From Gymnodinialimonas phycosphaerae (GTDB taxonomy: Bacteria; Pseudomonadota; Alphaproteobacteria; Rhodobacterales; Rhodobacteraceae): 64,000 bases of DNA. Under the pieces are notes generated by a model, which was not told where the DNA came from, did no database searches, and saw only the letters and a program-made list of their open reading frames with translations. The stretch is taken from assembly GCF_019195455.1 (NCBI RefSeq), contig NZ_JAIMBW010000001.1, forward strand, positions 1,426,001 to 1,490,000, in the 5' to 3' direction. The position numbers were made by a program, and so were the translations under genes. How positions within the stretch are numbered: the stretch's first letter is position 1; the number at the start of each line of letters is the position of its first letter. This document shows, in pieces, positions 20,856 through 29,212 of the stretch.

Positions 20856-22160
20856 ATGATCCCCCGTTATTCCCGCCCCGAAATGGTCGCCATCTGGGAG
20901 CCCGCTACCAAGTTTCGCATCTGGTACGAGATCGAGGCGCATGCCTGCGACGCGATGGCCGATCTGGGCGTGATCCCGCGCGAGAATGCGGACGCCGTTT
21001 GGAAGGCAAAGGACGTGGAATTCGACGTCGCCCGCATTGATGAGATCGAGGCCGTGACCAAGCATGACGTCATCGCCTTCCTCACCCATCTGGCCGAACA
21101 TGTGGGCAGCGATGAGGCGCGTTTCGTGCATCAGGGCATGACGTCGTCGGATGTGCTCGACACCTGCCTGAACGTGCAACTGGTGCGTGCGGCAGATATC
21201 CTCATCGCGGATCTGGAGAACCTTCTGGCCGCCCTGAAACGTCGCGCGATGGAACACAAGATGACCGTGCGCGTCGGCCGGTCCCACGGGATCCACGCCG
21301 AGCCCACCACGATGGGCCTGACGTTTGCCCGCTTCTACGCCGAGATGGACCGCAACCTTGCCCGCATGAAGCTGGCGCGTGAAGAGGTGGCAACAGGCGC
21401 AATCTCGGGCGCCGTCGGCACCTTCGCCAACATCGATCCGCGCGTGGAAGAGCATGTCTGCGCGCAACTGGGCCTGACGCCCGAGCCGATTTCCACGCAG
21501 GTCATCCCGCGCGACCGCCACGCGATGTTCTTTGCCACCCTCGGCGTCATCGCCAGCAGTATCGAGAACGTCGCCACGGAAATCCGCCACATGCAGCGCA
21601 CGGAAGTGCTGGAAGGGGCGGAGTTCTTCTCGGTCGGGCAAAAGGGATCCTCCGCGATGCCGCACAAGAAGAACCCGGTTCTGACCGAAAACCTGACCGG
21701 GCTGGCGCGGCTCGTGCGCATGTCCGTGGTGCCCGCGATGGAAAACGTCGCGCTCTGGCACGAGCGTGATATCTCGCATTCCTCGGTCGAACGCGCGATC
21801 GGGCCGGATTCCACGGTGACGCTGGATTTCGCCCTGAACCGCCTGACCGGCGTTGTCGACAAGATGCTGATCTTCCCCGACAATATGATGGACAACATGA
21901 ACAAATTCCCCGGTCTGGTGATGTCCCAGCGGGTGCTTCTGGCCCTGACCCAAGCCGGTGTCAGCCGCGAAGATGCCTATGCCATGGTCCAGCGCAACGC
22001 GCTCAAGGTCTGGGAAGAGCGCACGGATTTCCGCGAGGAATTGCTGGCCGATGAGGCTGTCGTGGCCGCCTTGGGGGTGGACGGGATCGAAGAGAAATTC
22101 GACCTTGGCTATCACACCAAACACGTCGACACGATCTTTGCGCGGGTCTTCGGCGACTGA
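20856..22160 (+). CDS. purB: Adenylosuccinate lyase
   Basis: Cleaves SAICAR and adenylosuccinate, releasing fumarate, in purine biosynthesis; cytosolic homotetramer. The 434-residue protein carries the fumarase-superfamily signature GSSAMPHKKNP (Ser265/266 region, catalytic serine loop) plus HQGMTSSDVLDT and RVGRSHGIHAEPTT (His-containing segment). Starts MIPRYSRPEM, typical of the bacterial short form, with AAAGGCA upstream. Confidence 0.96.
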   Translation: MIPRYSRPEMVAIWEPATKFRIWYEIEAHACDAMADLGVIPRENADAVWKAKDVEFDVARIDEIEAVTKHDVIAFLTHLAEHVGSDEARFVHQGMTSSDVLDTCLNVQLVRAADILIADLENLLAALKRRAMEHKMTVRVGRSHGIHAEPTTMGLTFARFYAEMDRNLARMKLAREEVATGAISGAVGTFANIDPRVEEHVCAQLGLTPEPISTQVIPRDRHAMFFATLGVIASSIENVATEIRHMQRTEVLEGAEFFSVGQKGSSAMPHKKNPVLTENLTGLARLVRMSVVPAMENVALWHERDISHSSVERAIGPDSTVTLDFALNRLTGVVDKMLIFPDNMMDNMNKFPGLVMSQRVLLALTQAGVSREDAYAMVQRNALKVWEERTDFREELLADEAVVAALGVDGIEEKFDLGYHTKHVDTIFARVFGD

Positions 22161-22255
22161 CACCTGCCGGGGTTTGCCCAAAGAAAGGGCGTCATGTCGG
22201 ACGGCACGGGATGTGATCTGATGGACCTCTTGCCGGATGCCGCGGTCGTGTTACG

Positions 22256-22271
22256 TTAACGCTGCGTAAAC
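22256..22271 (+). promoter_or_regulatory. Near-consensus CtrA box upstream of the small secreted protein
   Basis: TTAA-CGCTGCG-TAAAC differs by one base from the CtrA consensus TTAA-N7-TTAAC. It ends 29 bp upstream of the ATG at 22301, a plausible promoter position. Assigned from the motif only. Confidence 0.4.
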
Positions 22272-22300
22272 TAGCCGCTCAACGGAACAGGAGACTTTTC

Positions 22301-22468
22301 ATGACGATCAAGACCCTTCTTGCCGCCAGCGTCCTGCTTGTGGTTCCCGCGATTGCACAGGCCCAATGCAGTTGGGGCGCGTCCTCGACCGAAGCGCAAA
22401 TCAGCTGCGCCGGCGGTATGACTTGGGATGCAGAGGCGATGGCCTGCGTGGCCACGGCCTCCAGCTGA
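22301..22468 (+). CDS. Small secreted Cys-containing protein
   Basis: A 55-residue protein: a signal peptide (MTIKTLLAASVLLVVPAIAQ, cleavage near AQA) and a 30-odd residue mature peptide with three cysteines and two tryptophans (QCSWG, QISCAGGMTWD, MACV). The ribosome site AGGAG sits 8 nt before the ATG. Similar tiny Cys-peptides occur downstream of purB in related genomes as far as I recall. Function unknown; structural or chitin-binding-like folding is speculation. Confidence 0.75.
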   Translation: MTIKTLLAASVLLVVPAIAQAQCSWGASSTEAQISCAGGMTWDAEAMACVATASS

Positions 22469-22594
22469 CGCATCCGGTTCCGCCTGTGCCACGGTGCTGG
22501 CGGGACCATTTAGGGGGCCAGTGTGCTCAATCAGATCGCAGCCCCCCACGACGTCCACAGGCCATCTGATGACCGACGCGTTAGTCCCCGTGTC

Positions 22595-22610
22595 CTAACC
22601 GTTCCTTAAG
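22595..22610 (+). promoter_or_regulatory. Weak CtrA-like box upstream of fliG
   Basis: CTAA-CCGTTCC-TTAAG has two mismatches to TTAA-N7-TTAAC and ends 45 bp before the fliG ATG. Flagellar genes are CtrA-dependent in several Rhodobacteraceae, which gives modest support. Confidence 0.3.
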
Positions 22611-22655
22611 GCTTTGGCCCTACACCTGCCTTTGGGTGACGAAGAAAGGGTCGAC

Positions 22656-23741
22656 ATGGGCTTGCTGCGTGATTTTGATCTGGGTTCTGCATCGGCAACG
22701 CTGGATGCGGACGACGATAGCCCTTTCGCGATGAAAGATGTGACCCCCCGCCAAATGGGGTCGCAACAAAAGGCGGCCGTGATCGTGCGGTTGCTGTTGG
22801 GCCAAGGCGTGTCTCCGGGGGTGCAGCGACTTGCGCCGCATCATCAGACCAGACTTGCCCACATCATCTCCGGGCTTGGAACGATCGACCGCAAGACGCT
22901 TGCGTCGGTGGTGCATGAGTTCACCGATCTGATCGATAATCTGGCCCTCAGTTTCCCCGATGGCCTCACCGAAACCCTTGAACTGCTGGAACCGCACCTG
23001 AGCGAACACGCCTTGAACGTTCTCAAGACGGGCGTTGAGCGGGGCGCAGGAAATGATCCCTGGGCGCGGGTGGCGAAACAACCGGTGGAGCGTTTGGCCC
23101 CGCTTTTCGCCAGCGAAAGCGCCGAGGTTGGTGCGGTTCTGCTGTCCAAGCTGACCGTTGCGAAGGCGTCGGCCCTGTTGTCGGAGCTTCCCGAGGATCG
23201 GGCAGAGATTCTGGCCCATACGGTGGCCCTGACAGAATCAATCACGCCCGAACTGGTCGAGCGGATTGGCGAGCACATCGCCCAGGTTCTGGAGGCGATC
23301 CCACCGCCGGCCTTCGCCAAGACGGCCGCCGAGCGGGTCGGTGCGATCCTGAACTCGACCCCGCAAGCGGCCCGCGAAAAGCTGCTCGAAGGGTTGGATA
23401 CCCGCGACGCGCCGTTTGCGAAGGAAGTGCGCAAATCCATCTTCTCCTTCAACCACATCCCGATGCGGGTAGACCCGCCCGACGTGCCGATCATCGTCCG
23501 CCGGGCCGATGCGCAGTCGATCATTGTGGCCTTTGCCGCAGGGCTTACCGCAGCCCCCCTGACGGTCGAATTCATGTTGGAAAACATGTCGAAGCGCCTG
23601 GCCGAACAGATGCGAAACGAGGCCGAAGGTCTGTGCACGCCGAAGGCCGAGGAAGGCGAAGCCGCCATGGCGGAATTGATCAGCACGATCCGGGATCTGG
23701 AGGCCTCTGGGGACCTGAAGCTGCTTCCGCCGCCGGAATAA
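22656..23741 (+). CDS. fliG: Flagellar motor switch protein FliG
   Basis: Forms the C-ring rotor and contacts the stator. The 361-residue protein has the FliG N domain (QKAAVIVRLLLGQG), the middle domain (LLSKLTVAKASALLSELPED, VERIGEHI) and the C domain (EVRKSIFSFNHIPMRVDP then IIVAFAAGL, FMLENMSKRLAEQMRNE). ATG at 22656 follows AAAGGG. No flagellar neighbours are adjacent: the exonuclease-ligase operon starts 48 bp downstream. The only other motor-type gene here is the FliM-like protein at 50170. Confidence 0.88.
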   Translation: MGLLRDFDLGSASATLDADDDSPFAMKDVTPRQMGSQQKAAVIVRLLLGQGVSPGVQRLAPHHQTRLAHIISGLGTIDRKTLASVVHEFTDLIDNLALSFPDGLTETLELLEPHLSEHALNVLKTGVERGAGNDPWARVAKQPVERLAPLFASESAEVGAVLLSKLTVAKASALLSELPEDRAEILAHTVALTESITPELVERIGEHIAQVLEAIPPPAFAKTAAERVGAILNSTPQAAREKLLEGLDTRDAPFAKEVRKSIFSFNHIPMRVDPPDVPIIVRRADAQSIIVAFAAGLTAAPLTVEFMLENMSKRLAEQMRNEAEGLCTPKAEEGEAAMAELISTIRDLEASGDLKLLPPPE

Positions 23742-23789
23742 GCGTGCCCGCCCCTCGCCCGATGGCCTGCGGCGGGCTATGGTCTGGGC

Positions 23790-24797
23790 ATGGTTCTGGA
23801 ATTCACCGAAAAGGGCATCTACTGCCCCGCCGCCGATGCCTATATCGATCCATGGCGCCCTGTGCCACGGGCGCTGATCACCCACGGCCACTCGGATCAC
23901 GCCCGCCCCGGCCATGGGGCCTATCTTGCGACCGAAGGCTCGGCCCCCGTGATCCGGCACCGTCTGGGCGACATTCGGATGGAAACGACAGCCTATGGCA
24001 CCGTGCACCAGATCGGCGATGCGCGCATCAGCTTCCACCCGGCGGGCCACGTGCCGGGCTCGGCCCAGATCCGCGTCGAGGTGGGGGGCGAGGTCTGGGT
24101 TGCCTCGGGCGATTACAAGACCATCGATGACGGCCTGTCCGAACCGTTCGAGCCGGTCCGTTGCGACACCTTCATCACCGAATCCACCTTTGGACTGCCG
24201 ATCTATGACTGGCCCTCGCAAGAGGCCCTCGCCCATGATCTCAACGCGTGGTGGGCCGCCTGCGTCGCGGACGGAAAGCGCGCCGTCCTGGGTGTTTATG
24301 CGTTGGGAAAAGCACAACGCATCATGCGGCTTCTGGACCCTGCCATTGGCCCGATCCTGACCCACGGCGCCGTGGAGGCCACCAATAAGGTCCTGCGCGG
24401 CCAAGGCCTGATCCTGCCCGAAACCGTCCCCGTGGTCGACGGCATGGACGCAAAAAGCCACCCGACCGCGATCGTGCTTGCCCCCCCGTCGGCCCTTGGG
24501 TCGGCCTGGATGAAACGCTTTGGCGCGGTCTCGACGGGGTTCGCCTCGGGCTGGATGCGCCTGCGCGGAGTCCGCCGCAGGCGCGCGGCGGATCGGGGCT
24601 TTGTGGTCAGTGACCATGCCGATTGGAAGGGTCTGAACGCCGCCATCGCCGAGACCGGCGCGCAGCGCGTCTTCGTCACCCACGGCTACACGGCGCAATT
24701 CTCCAAATGGCTGTCCGAGCAGGGCTATGACGCGGGCATCGTCGAGACGGAGTTCGGCGGCGAAAGCCTGGATGAGACCGAGGAGACCGCCGCATGA
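23790..24797 (+). CDS. Ligase-associated DNA exonuclease (metallo-beta-lactamase/SNM1 type)
   Basis: A 335-residue beta-CASP/metallo-beta-lactamase nuclease linked to the bacterial ATP-dependent ligase repair system. Metal-binding motif THGHSDHARPGH is at about residues 31-42, with HPAGHVPGSAQI and ASGDYKT as motifs 3-4. A beta-CASP-like region precedes the C-terminal VVSDHADWKGL and VTHGYTAQF. Its stop overlaps the next start by 4 bp (ATGA). In other bacteria it is normally followed by the ligase and an Lhr-type helicase. Confidence 0.9.
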   Translation: MVLEFTEKGIYCPAADAYIDPWRPVPRALITHGHSDHARPGHGAYLATEGSAPVIRHRLGDIRMETTAYGTVHQIGDARISFHPAGHVPGSAQIRVEVGGEVWVASGDYKTIDDGLSEPFEPVRCDTFITESTFGLPIYDWPSQEALAHDLNAWWAACVADGKRAVLGVYALGKAQRIMRLLDPAIGPILTHGAVEATNKVLRGQGLILPETVPVVDGMDAKSHPTAIVLAPPSALGSAWMKRFGAVSTGFASGWMRLRGVRRRRAADRGFVVSDHADWKGLNAAIAETGAQRVFVTHGYTAQFSKWLSEQGYDAGIVETEFGGESLDETEETAA

Positions 24798-25672
24798 GTG
24801 TCCTGACCAACCTCGACCGGGTGTTCACCCTTTATGCCAGGATCCTTGAGAAGCCGACGCTTTGGGCGGTCTCTTCACAGAAGCTGATGCGGTTCCTTTT
24901 TGCGGCGACCGCGCCCATGTGGCACCGGCTGCCCCGCGGCTGCCGCTTGCAAAAAGACCCGGACGGCACGCTGCACATCACCCCACAAGGCGCTGAAACT
25001 GCAGGCCTTTTCTTCTACATCCACGGCGGCGGATTCACTCTGGGCAGCCCCACGACAAACCGCGCCGTCGCCGCGCATATCGTCCACGCGGCCGGGTTGC
25101 GGGCCTATTGCGTGCGCTATCCGCTGGCGCCAGAGCATCCCTTTCCCGCCGCCCCCGATGCCGTGTTCGGGGCCTACAGCGCTCTGGTAGAGGCGGGCAC
25201 CGTCCCCGTGGCGATCGGTGGCGACAGCGCCGGCGGCAACCTGGCGCTTCTGACCATGCAGCGCGCCCGCGACGCGGGTCTGCCGTTGCCCAAGGCCATG
25301 GTGCTGATGGCGCCGGTGGCGGATTTGTCCGACGATCTCGAAGCGCGGTTTGCGCAGGCGGCGTCCGAATACCTGATCCCCGCCGTCTGGGCGAAACGGA
25401 TCGAGCGGGCGTATCTGCGCGACACCGACCCGGCCTCGCCCGCCGTCAGTCCGCTGTTGGGTGACCTTCGCGGGCTGCCACCGACCCTGATCCACACCGC
25501 CGAAGGGGAAGCGCTCAGCCAGGATGCCAAGGCGCTGGCCGCGCGCATGGACGACGCGACGCTCGATATATGGCCCGGTCTGCCCCACGTCTGGCACCTC
25601 AAGGCCGGTGTCGCGCCCGCTGCAACGCAGGCCTGCGCCGAGCTTGGGGCCTTCATCAAGGCGCACGCATGA
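24794..25672 (+). CDS. Alpha/beta hydrolase (HSL/type IV esterase family)
   Basis: A 292-residue esterase/lipase-like enzyme with the oxyanion motif YIHGGGF (77-80), nucleophile GGDSAGGNLAL (Ser145) and likely acid/His in HTAEGEAL and LPHVWH. The substrate is unknown. It is wedged between the exonuclease and the ligase with ATGA overlaps on both sides, so all three are translated together. It is not part of the usual ligase repair set. Confidence 0.88.
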   Translation: MSVLTNLDRVFTLYARILEKPTLWAVSSQKLMRFLFAATAPMWHRLPRGCRLQKDPDGTLHITPQGAETAGLFFYIHGGGFTLGSPTTNRAVAAHIVHAAGLRAYCVRYPLAPEHPFPAAPDAVFGAYSALVEAGTVPVAIGGDSAGGNLALLTMQRARDAGLPLPKAMVLMAPVADLSDDLEARFAQAASEYLIPAVWAKRIERAYLRDTDPASPAVSPLLGDLRGLPPTLIHTAEGEALSQDAKALAARMDDATLDIWPGLPHVWHLKAGVAPAATQACAELGAFIKAHA

Positions 25673-27267
25673 AGGCTTTTGCGACGCTCTTCACCACGCT
25701 GGACCAGACCACGAAGACCAGCGTGAAAACGGCGGCGCTGGCCGACTATTTCCGCACGGCCCCGGAAGACGACCGCATCTGGACCATCGCGCTTCTGTCA
25801 GGCCGCCGTCCGCGCCGGACGATCACCACCACCAAGCTGCGCGAATGGGCGGCAGAGCGCGCAGGCATCCCGCTGTGGCTGTTCGAGGCCTGCTACCCCG
25901 TCGTCGGCGACCTCTCTGAAACCATTGCGCTGGTCCTGCCCGCGCCCGAAACCCGCGTCGAGAAAACCCTCAGCGGCTGGATTGCCACCCTGCGCGGGCT
26001 CGACAGGGCCGAAGAAGACGCGCGCAAGGCCGCCATTCTACAGGCATGGGACGGTCTTACCCCGATAGAGCGCTTTGTTTTCAACAAGTTGATTACCGGC
26101 GGCTGGCGCATGGGGGTCAGCCAAAAGCTGATGACACGGGCCCTGGCGCTGGCCACGGGCATTGAAGAGGCCGAGCTGACGCACCGCCTGATGGGCGATT
26201 GGACGCCCGACACCGTCACGTGGGAAAGCCTGATCGAGGCGCCGGATCCGACCGCAGACCTCAGCCGCCCCTATCCGTTCTACCTCGCCTATCAACTGGA
26301 GGGCGACCCCGAGGATCAAGGGGCCGTCGGGGACTGGCTGGCCGAGCGTAAGTGGGACGGCATAAGGGGTCAGTTGATCCTGCGCGAGGCCGAGCGCTAC
26401 CTGTGGTCGCGCGGGGAAGAGTTGATGACCGATCGCTTCCCGGAATTCGCGCAGTTGGTTGATTTCCTGCCACAGGGCACCGTGATCGATGGGGAGGTTC
26501 TGGCCTACGACCAGACCCGTGAGATGCCGTTGTCGTTCAACAAGTTGCAGCCCCGCATCGGGCGCAAGACGGTGCCAAAGAAGCTGCTGAAGGAAGCGCC
26601 GTGCATCCTGATGGCCTATGATCTGCTGGAATGGCAGGGCAAGGACCTGCGGCAGGAACCGCTGGCGTCACGCCGCGCGATCCTGGAATCCGCCATCGCC
26701 ACCCTGCCCCCCGATGCGCCCTTGCGGCTATCGCCCAAGGTATCCGCCGAAAGCTGGGACGATCTGCGCGATGCCCGCGCGATCAGCCGCGAGATCGGGG
26801 CAGAGGGGCTGATGCTCAAGCGGCTCTCTGCGCCCTACCTCGCGGGGCGCAAGAAGGGCGATTGGTGGAAGTGGAAGGTCGATCCACTGACCATTGATGC
26901 GGTGATGATCTATGCCCAGGCGGGCTCGGGGCGGCGGGCGACGCTCTACACCGATTTCACCTTCGCGGTCTGGAACGGCCCCGATCTGGTCCCTTTCACC
27001 AAGGCCTATTCCGGCCTGACGGACAAGGAATTCCGCGAGATCACGGCCTGGGTGCGCAAGAACACCACGGACCGCTTCGGCCCTGTGCGGCAAGTGACGC
27101 CGCACCACGTGTTCGAGATCGCGTTCGAGGGCATCCAGGCCTCGCCACGACACAAATCAGGCGTCGCCCTGCGGTTCCCACGCATGTTGCGGTGGCGCCG
27201 GGACAAGCCCCTGGAAGAGGCCAACACATTGGACGATCTGAACGCGATGTTGGCACAATATGGCTGA
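25669..27267 (+). CDS. ATP-dependent DNA ligase (cisplatin-damage-response type)
   Basis: A 532-residue ATP-dependent ligase: N-terminal DNA-binding domain (about 1-200), adenylation domain with active-site lysine RKWDGIRG (Lys228), motifs DGEVLAY, ILMAYDLLEW, EGLMLKR and KWKVDPLTIDAV, then an OB domain. Seals nicks in repair of cross-link-type damage in characterised relatives. The ATG at 25669 overlaps the hydrolase stop. The Lhr-type helicase and metallophosphoesterase of the full system are not downstream. Confidence 0.92.
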   Translation: MKAFATLFTTLDQTTKTSVKTAALADYFRTAPEDDRIWTIALLSGRRPRRTITTTKLREWAAERAGIPLWLFEACYPVVGDLSETIALVLPAPETRVEKTLSGWIATLRGLDRAEEDARKAAILQAWDGLTPIERFVFNKLITGGWRMGVSQKLMTRALALATGIEEAELTHRLMGDWTPDTVTWESLIEAPDPTADLSRPYPFYLAYQLEGDPEDQGAVGDWLAERKWDGIRGQLILREAERYLWSRGEELMTDRFPEFAQLVDFLPQGTVIDGEVLAYDQTREMPLSFNKLQPRIGRKTVPKKLLKEAPCILMAYDLLEWQGKDLRQEPLASRRAILESAIATLPPDAPLRLSPKVSAESWDDLRDARAISREIGAEGLMLKRLSAPYLAGRKKGDWWKWKVDPLTIDAVMIYAQAGSGRRATLYTDFTFAVWNGPDLVPFTKAYSGLTDKEFREITAWVRKNTTDRFGPVRQVTPHHVFEIAFEGIQASPRHKSGVALRFPRMLRWRRDKPLEEANTLDDLNAMLAQYG

Positions 27268-27365
27268 TCGCTGTTGGGGGGCGTCGCAAGTCCTCGGCAA
27301 AACCACCAAAGTGTGGTAGGATAGTGGGGCAAGATCACGATCGGAAACAGTCGGAGGATCAGCCC

Positions 27366-27548
27366 ATGCAGACTCAAAGCATCACTGAATACGCACACGC
27401 GCTTTATGCCGCCCATGGCAACCGCGCCGAGCACGAGGCCGCGCGCAAGGCGAAAGTCGCCAATGACAATGGCGCCCGCAAGGAAGCGGAGCGGTGGCAG
27501 AGCATTCGCTTGCACATCAAGGAGTTGCGCGGCGCACGCCAGACCTGA
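27366..27548 (+). CDS. Small conserved hypothetical protein
   Basis: A 60-residue basic helical protein (MQTQSITEYAHALYAAHG, then a charged helix rich in Glu/Arg/Lys). The ribosome site GGAG lies upstream of the ATG at 27366. It lies 98 bases after the ligase stop and may be co-transcribed. Function unknown. Confidence 0.65.
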   Translation: MQTQSITEYAHALYAAHGNRAEHEAARKAKVANDNGARKEAERWQSIRLHIKELRGARQT

Positions 27549-27566
27549 GGCGCGCGCCACCGCGAC

Positions 27567-28256
27567 CTATGGGAACACGTAGCTGCGCGGCCAGGCGCCA
27601 TAGTCAAATGTGCTCACCCCGTTCCGCGTCGATCCGGTGAACGCCTGTTGTTCGCCTTGGATCTGGATCGTCACGGTTCCCCCTTCGGCGGCGACCATCA
27701 GCCCCCGGTGGACGGCGGCGTTGCAAATCGGGCTATCCGAGGAATACACATCCGTTCCCCAGACTTGGCCCGCCCCAAAACGATCAGCCGGGCAGATCAC
27801 GGTCACGCTTTCACCCACGCGGTCGCCGTAGCCGATGGCGTCCGCATCATCGCTCCAGGTGATCTGGATCGCCTGCCCCGCATTCGACCCGAGGGGCTCG
27901 GCGGATGTGATCTGAAAGCTGGAGCTCCACGACCCGTAATCCAGCGTCGTCACACCGTTCTGACTGCTTCCTTCGTAGCTATCAAGGCCCGCGACCTGCC
28001 GAAATCCGACAAGGCCCCCGGCCTCACGCGTGATCCAGCCATAATGCAGCGCGGCGGTACAGATGGAGCTGTCTGAGGTATAGGTCCCCGTCCCCCAAAC
28101 CGTCGAAAGAGATCCGTTCGCCGGACATTCAATCTGCCCCGTAGCCCCCGGCGTATCGAGACCGCGTGCAATCAAATTCGCGCTCCAGTCTGCAAATGCC
28201 GGGCCAGACAGCAGAACAAAAGCGGCCGTAGTCGTCTTGAGCGTTCTTGAAAACAT
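27567..28256 (-). CDS. Secreted protein with two LCCL domains
   Basis: A 229-residue exported protein. The signal peptide is MFSRTLKTTTAAFVLLSGPAFA. Two tandem LCCL modules follow, each with the hallmark Cys ... Y-x-x-D-S-x-I-C-x-A-A-x-H-x-G: TYTSDSSICTAALHYG at about residues 55-70 and VYSSDSPICNAAVHRG at about 165-180. Each is followed by a G-rich strand ending in S/R-NGV-(T/S)-(T/F)-DYG-(S/A)W. LCCL domains were first defined in animal extracellular proteins (factor C, Coch, Lgl1). The ligand is unknown. The start at 28256 has AAAGG upstream. Confidence 0.85.
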   Translation of the reverse strand: MFSRTLKTTTAAFVLLSGPAFADWSANLIARGLDTPGATGQIECPANGSLSTVWGTGTYTSDSSICTAALHYGWITREAGGLVGFRQVAGLDSYEGSSQNGVTTLDYGSWSSSFQITSAEPLGSNAGQAIQITWSDDADAIGYGDRVGESVTVICPADRFGAGQVWGTDVYSSDSPICNAAVHRGLMVAAEGGTVTIQIQGEQQAFTGSTRNGVSTFDYGAWPRSYVFP

Positions 28257-28285
28257 GGGGTGCCTTTCAAATTTTATGCGTGAAA

Positions 28286-28343
28286 ACCAACGGTTGGTCA
28301 ATAATTGCCAAACAGGGCGCTCCCTATAGGTCAATAGCTATTG
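28286..28343. promoter_or_regulatory. Cluster of palindromes upstream of the LCCL gene
   Basis: Three perfect palindromes in 58 bases: ACCAAC-G-GTTGGT (28286-28298), CCTATAGG (28323-28330) and CAATAGCTATTG (28332-28343). The region is AT-rich compared with surroundings and probably holds the promoter of the secreted LCCL gene. Operator function is inferred. Confidence 0.35.
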
Positions 28344-28432
28344 CCTATTGCGGCCCGCGCCATGGCACAGACCATGCCCGAGATCCGCGCGCGCAAACAA
28401 CAAAAATTTGCATTATTGACGGTTTGGGGGCC

Positions 28433-29212
28433 TCAGGCCACGTCGCTGACCGACACCGGGCGCTTGCCGGACGCCCAGGCGCTCGCGGCCTCTCCGAATG
28501 CCGCGAAAAGCGGCCGCGACACCGGATCTTCGGCGGCACGGTATTCGGGGTGCCACTGAACGGACAGCGTGAAGCCCGGCGCATCGGCGATATAGATCGC
28601 CTCGGGCGTGCCGTCGGGCGCGTGGCCGTCGATGATCACGCGCGCGCCCGCCCGCTTGATGCCTTGGCCGTGCAGCGTGTTGGTCATCACCTCTTGCGCG
28701 CCCATCAGCCGGTGGAACGGCCCGCCCTCGGTAAAGGTGACGGCGTGGCGCAGCTCAAACTTTTCCTCGATCGTACCGTCGGGGGGCATGCGGTGGTTCA
28801 TCCGGCCCGGCAGGTCGCGGATTTCCGGGTAGAGCGATCCGCCCATCGCCACGTTGACCTCCTGAAATCCCCGGCACAGGCCAAGGAACGGCTGGCCCCG
28901 TTCGACGCAGGCGCGGATCAGCGGCAGGGTCAGCGCATCGCGGTTGCGGTCCATGGTGCCATGGGCCTCGGTGTAATCTTCGCCGTATTCCTCGGGGTGC
29001 ACGTTCGGGCGCCCTCCGGTGAAGACGAAGCCCGCACAGGTCGCCAGCAACGCCTCAATATCCACGACGGCGGGATCGGACGGCACGATCAGCGGCAACC
29101 CGTTTGAGACCTCGGCCACCGCTTCCGAATTCATCACGCCGCCCGCGTGGGTAGCGTATTGATCGTTGATCAGATGGTGATTGCCGATAATGCCAATGAC
29201 AGGGCGAGTCAT
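28433..29212 (-). CDS. Gamma-glutamyl-gamma-aminobutyrate hydrolase (PuuD-type class I amidotransferase)
   Basis: A 259-residue cytosolic hydrolase that releases GABA from gamma-Glu-GABA in putrescine breakdown, or acts on a related gamma-glutamyl amide. Catalytic triad visible: Cys113 in FLGLCRGFQEVNVAMGG, and His221/Glu223 in VQWHPEY. The PuuD-type motif GGRPNVHPEEYG is present. ATG at 29212; a longer frame upstream is not supported. No other putrescine genes are adjacent. Confidence 0.9.
   Translation of the reverse strand: MTRPVIGIIGNHHLINDQYATHAGGVMNSEAVAEVSNGLPLIVPSDPAVVDIEALLATCAGFVFTGGRPNVHPEEYGEDYTEAHGTMDRNRDALTLPLIRACVERGQPFLGLCRGFQEVNVAMGGSLYPEIRDLPGRMNHRMPPDGTIEEKFELRHAVTFTEGGPFHRLMGAQEVMTNTLHGQGIKRAGARVIIDGHAPDGTPEAIYIADAPGFTLSVQWHPEYRAAEDPVSRPLFAAFGEAASAWASGKRPVSVSDVA

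Noticed and set aside
20769..22181. 470-codon minus-strand frame opposite purB
   Set aside because: Shadow of purB; no recognisable domains or ribosome site.
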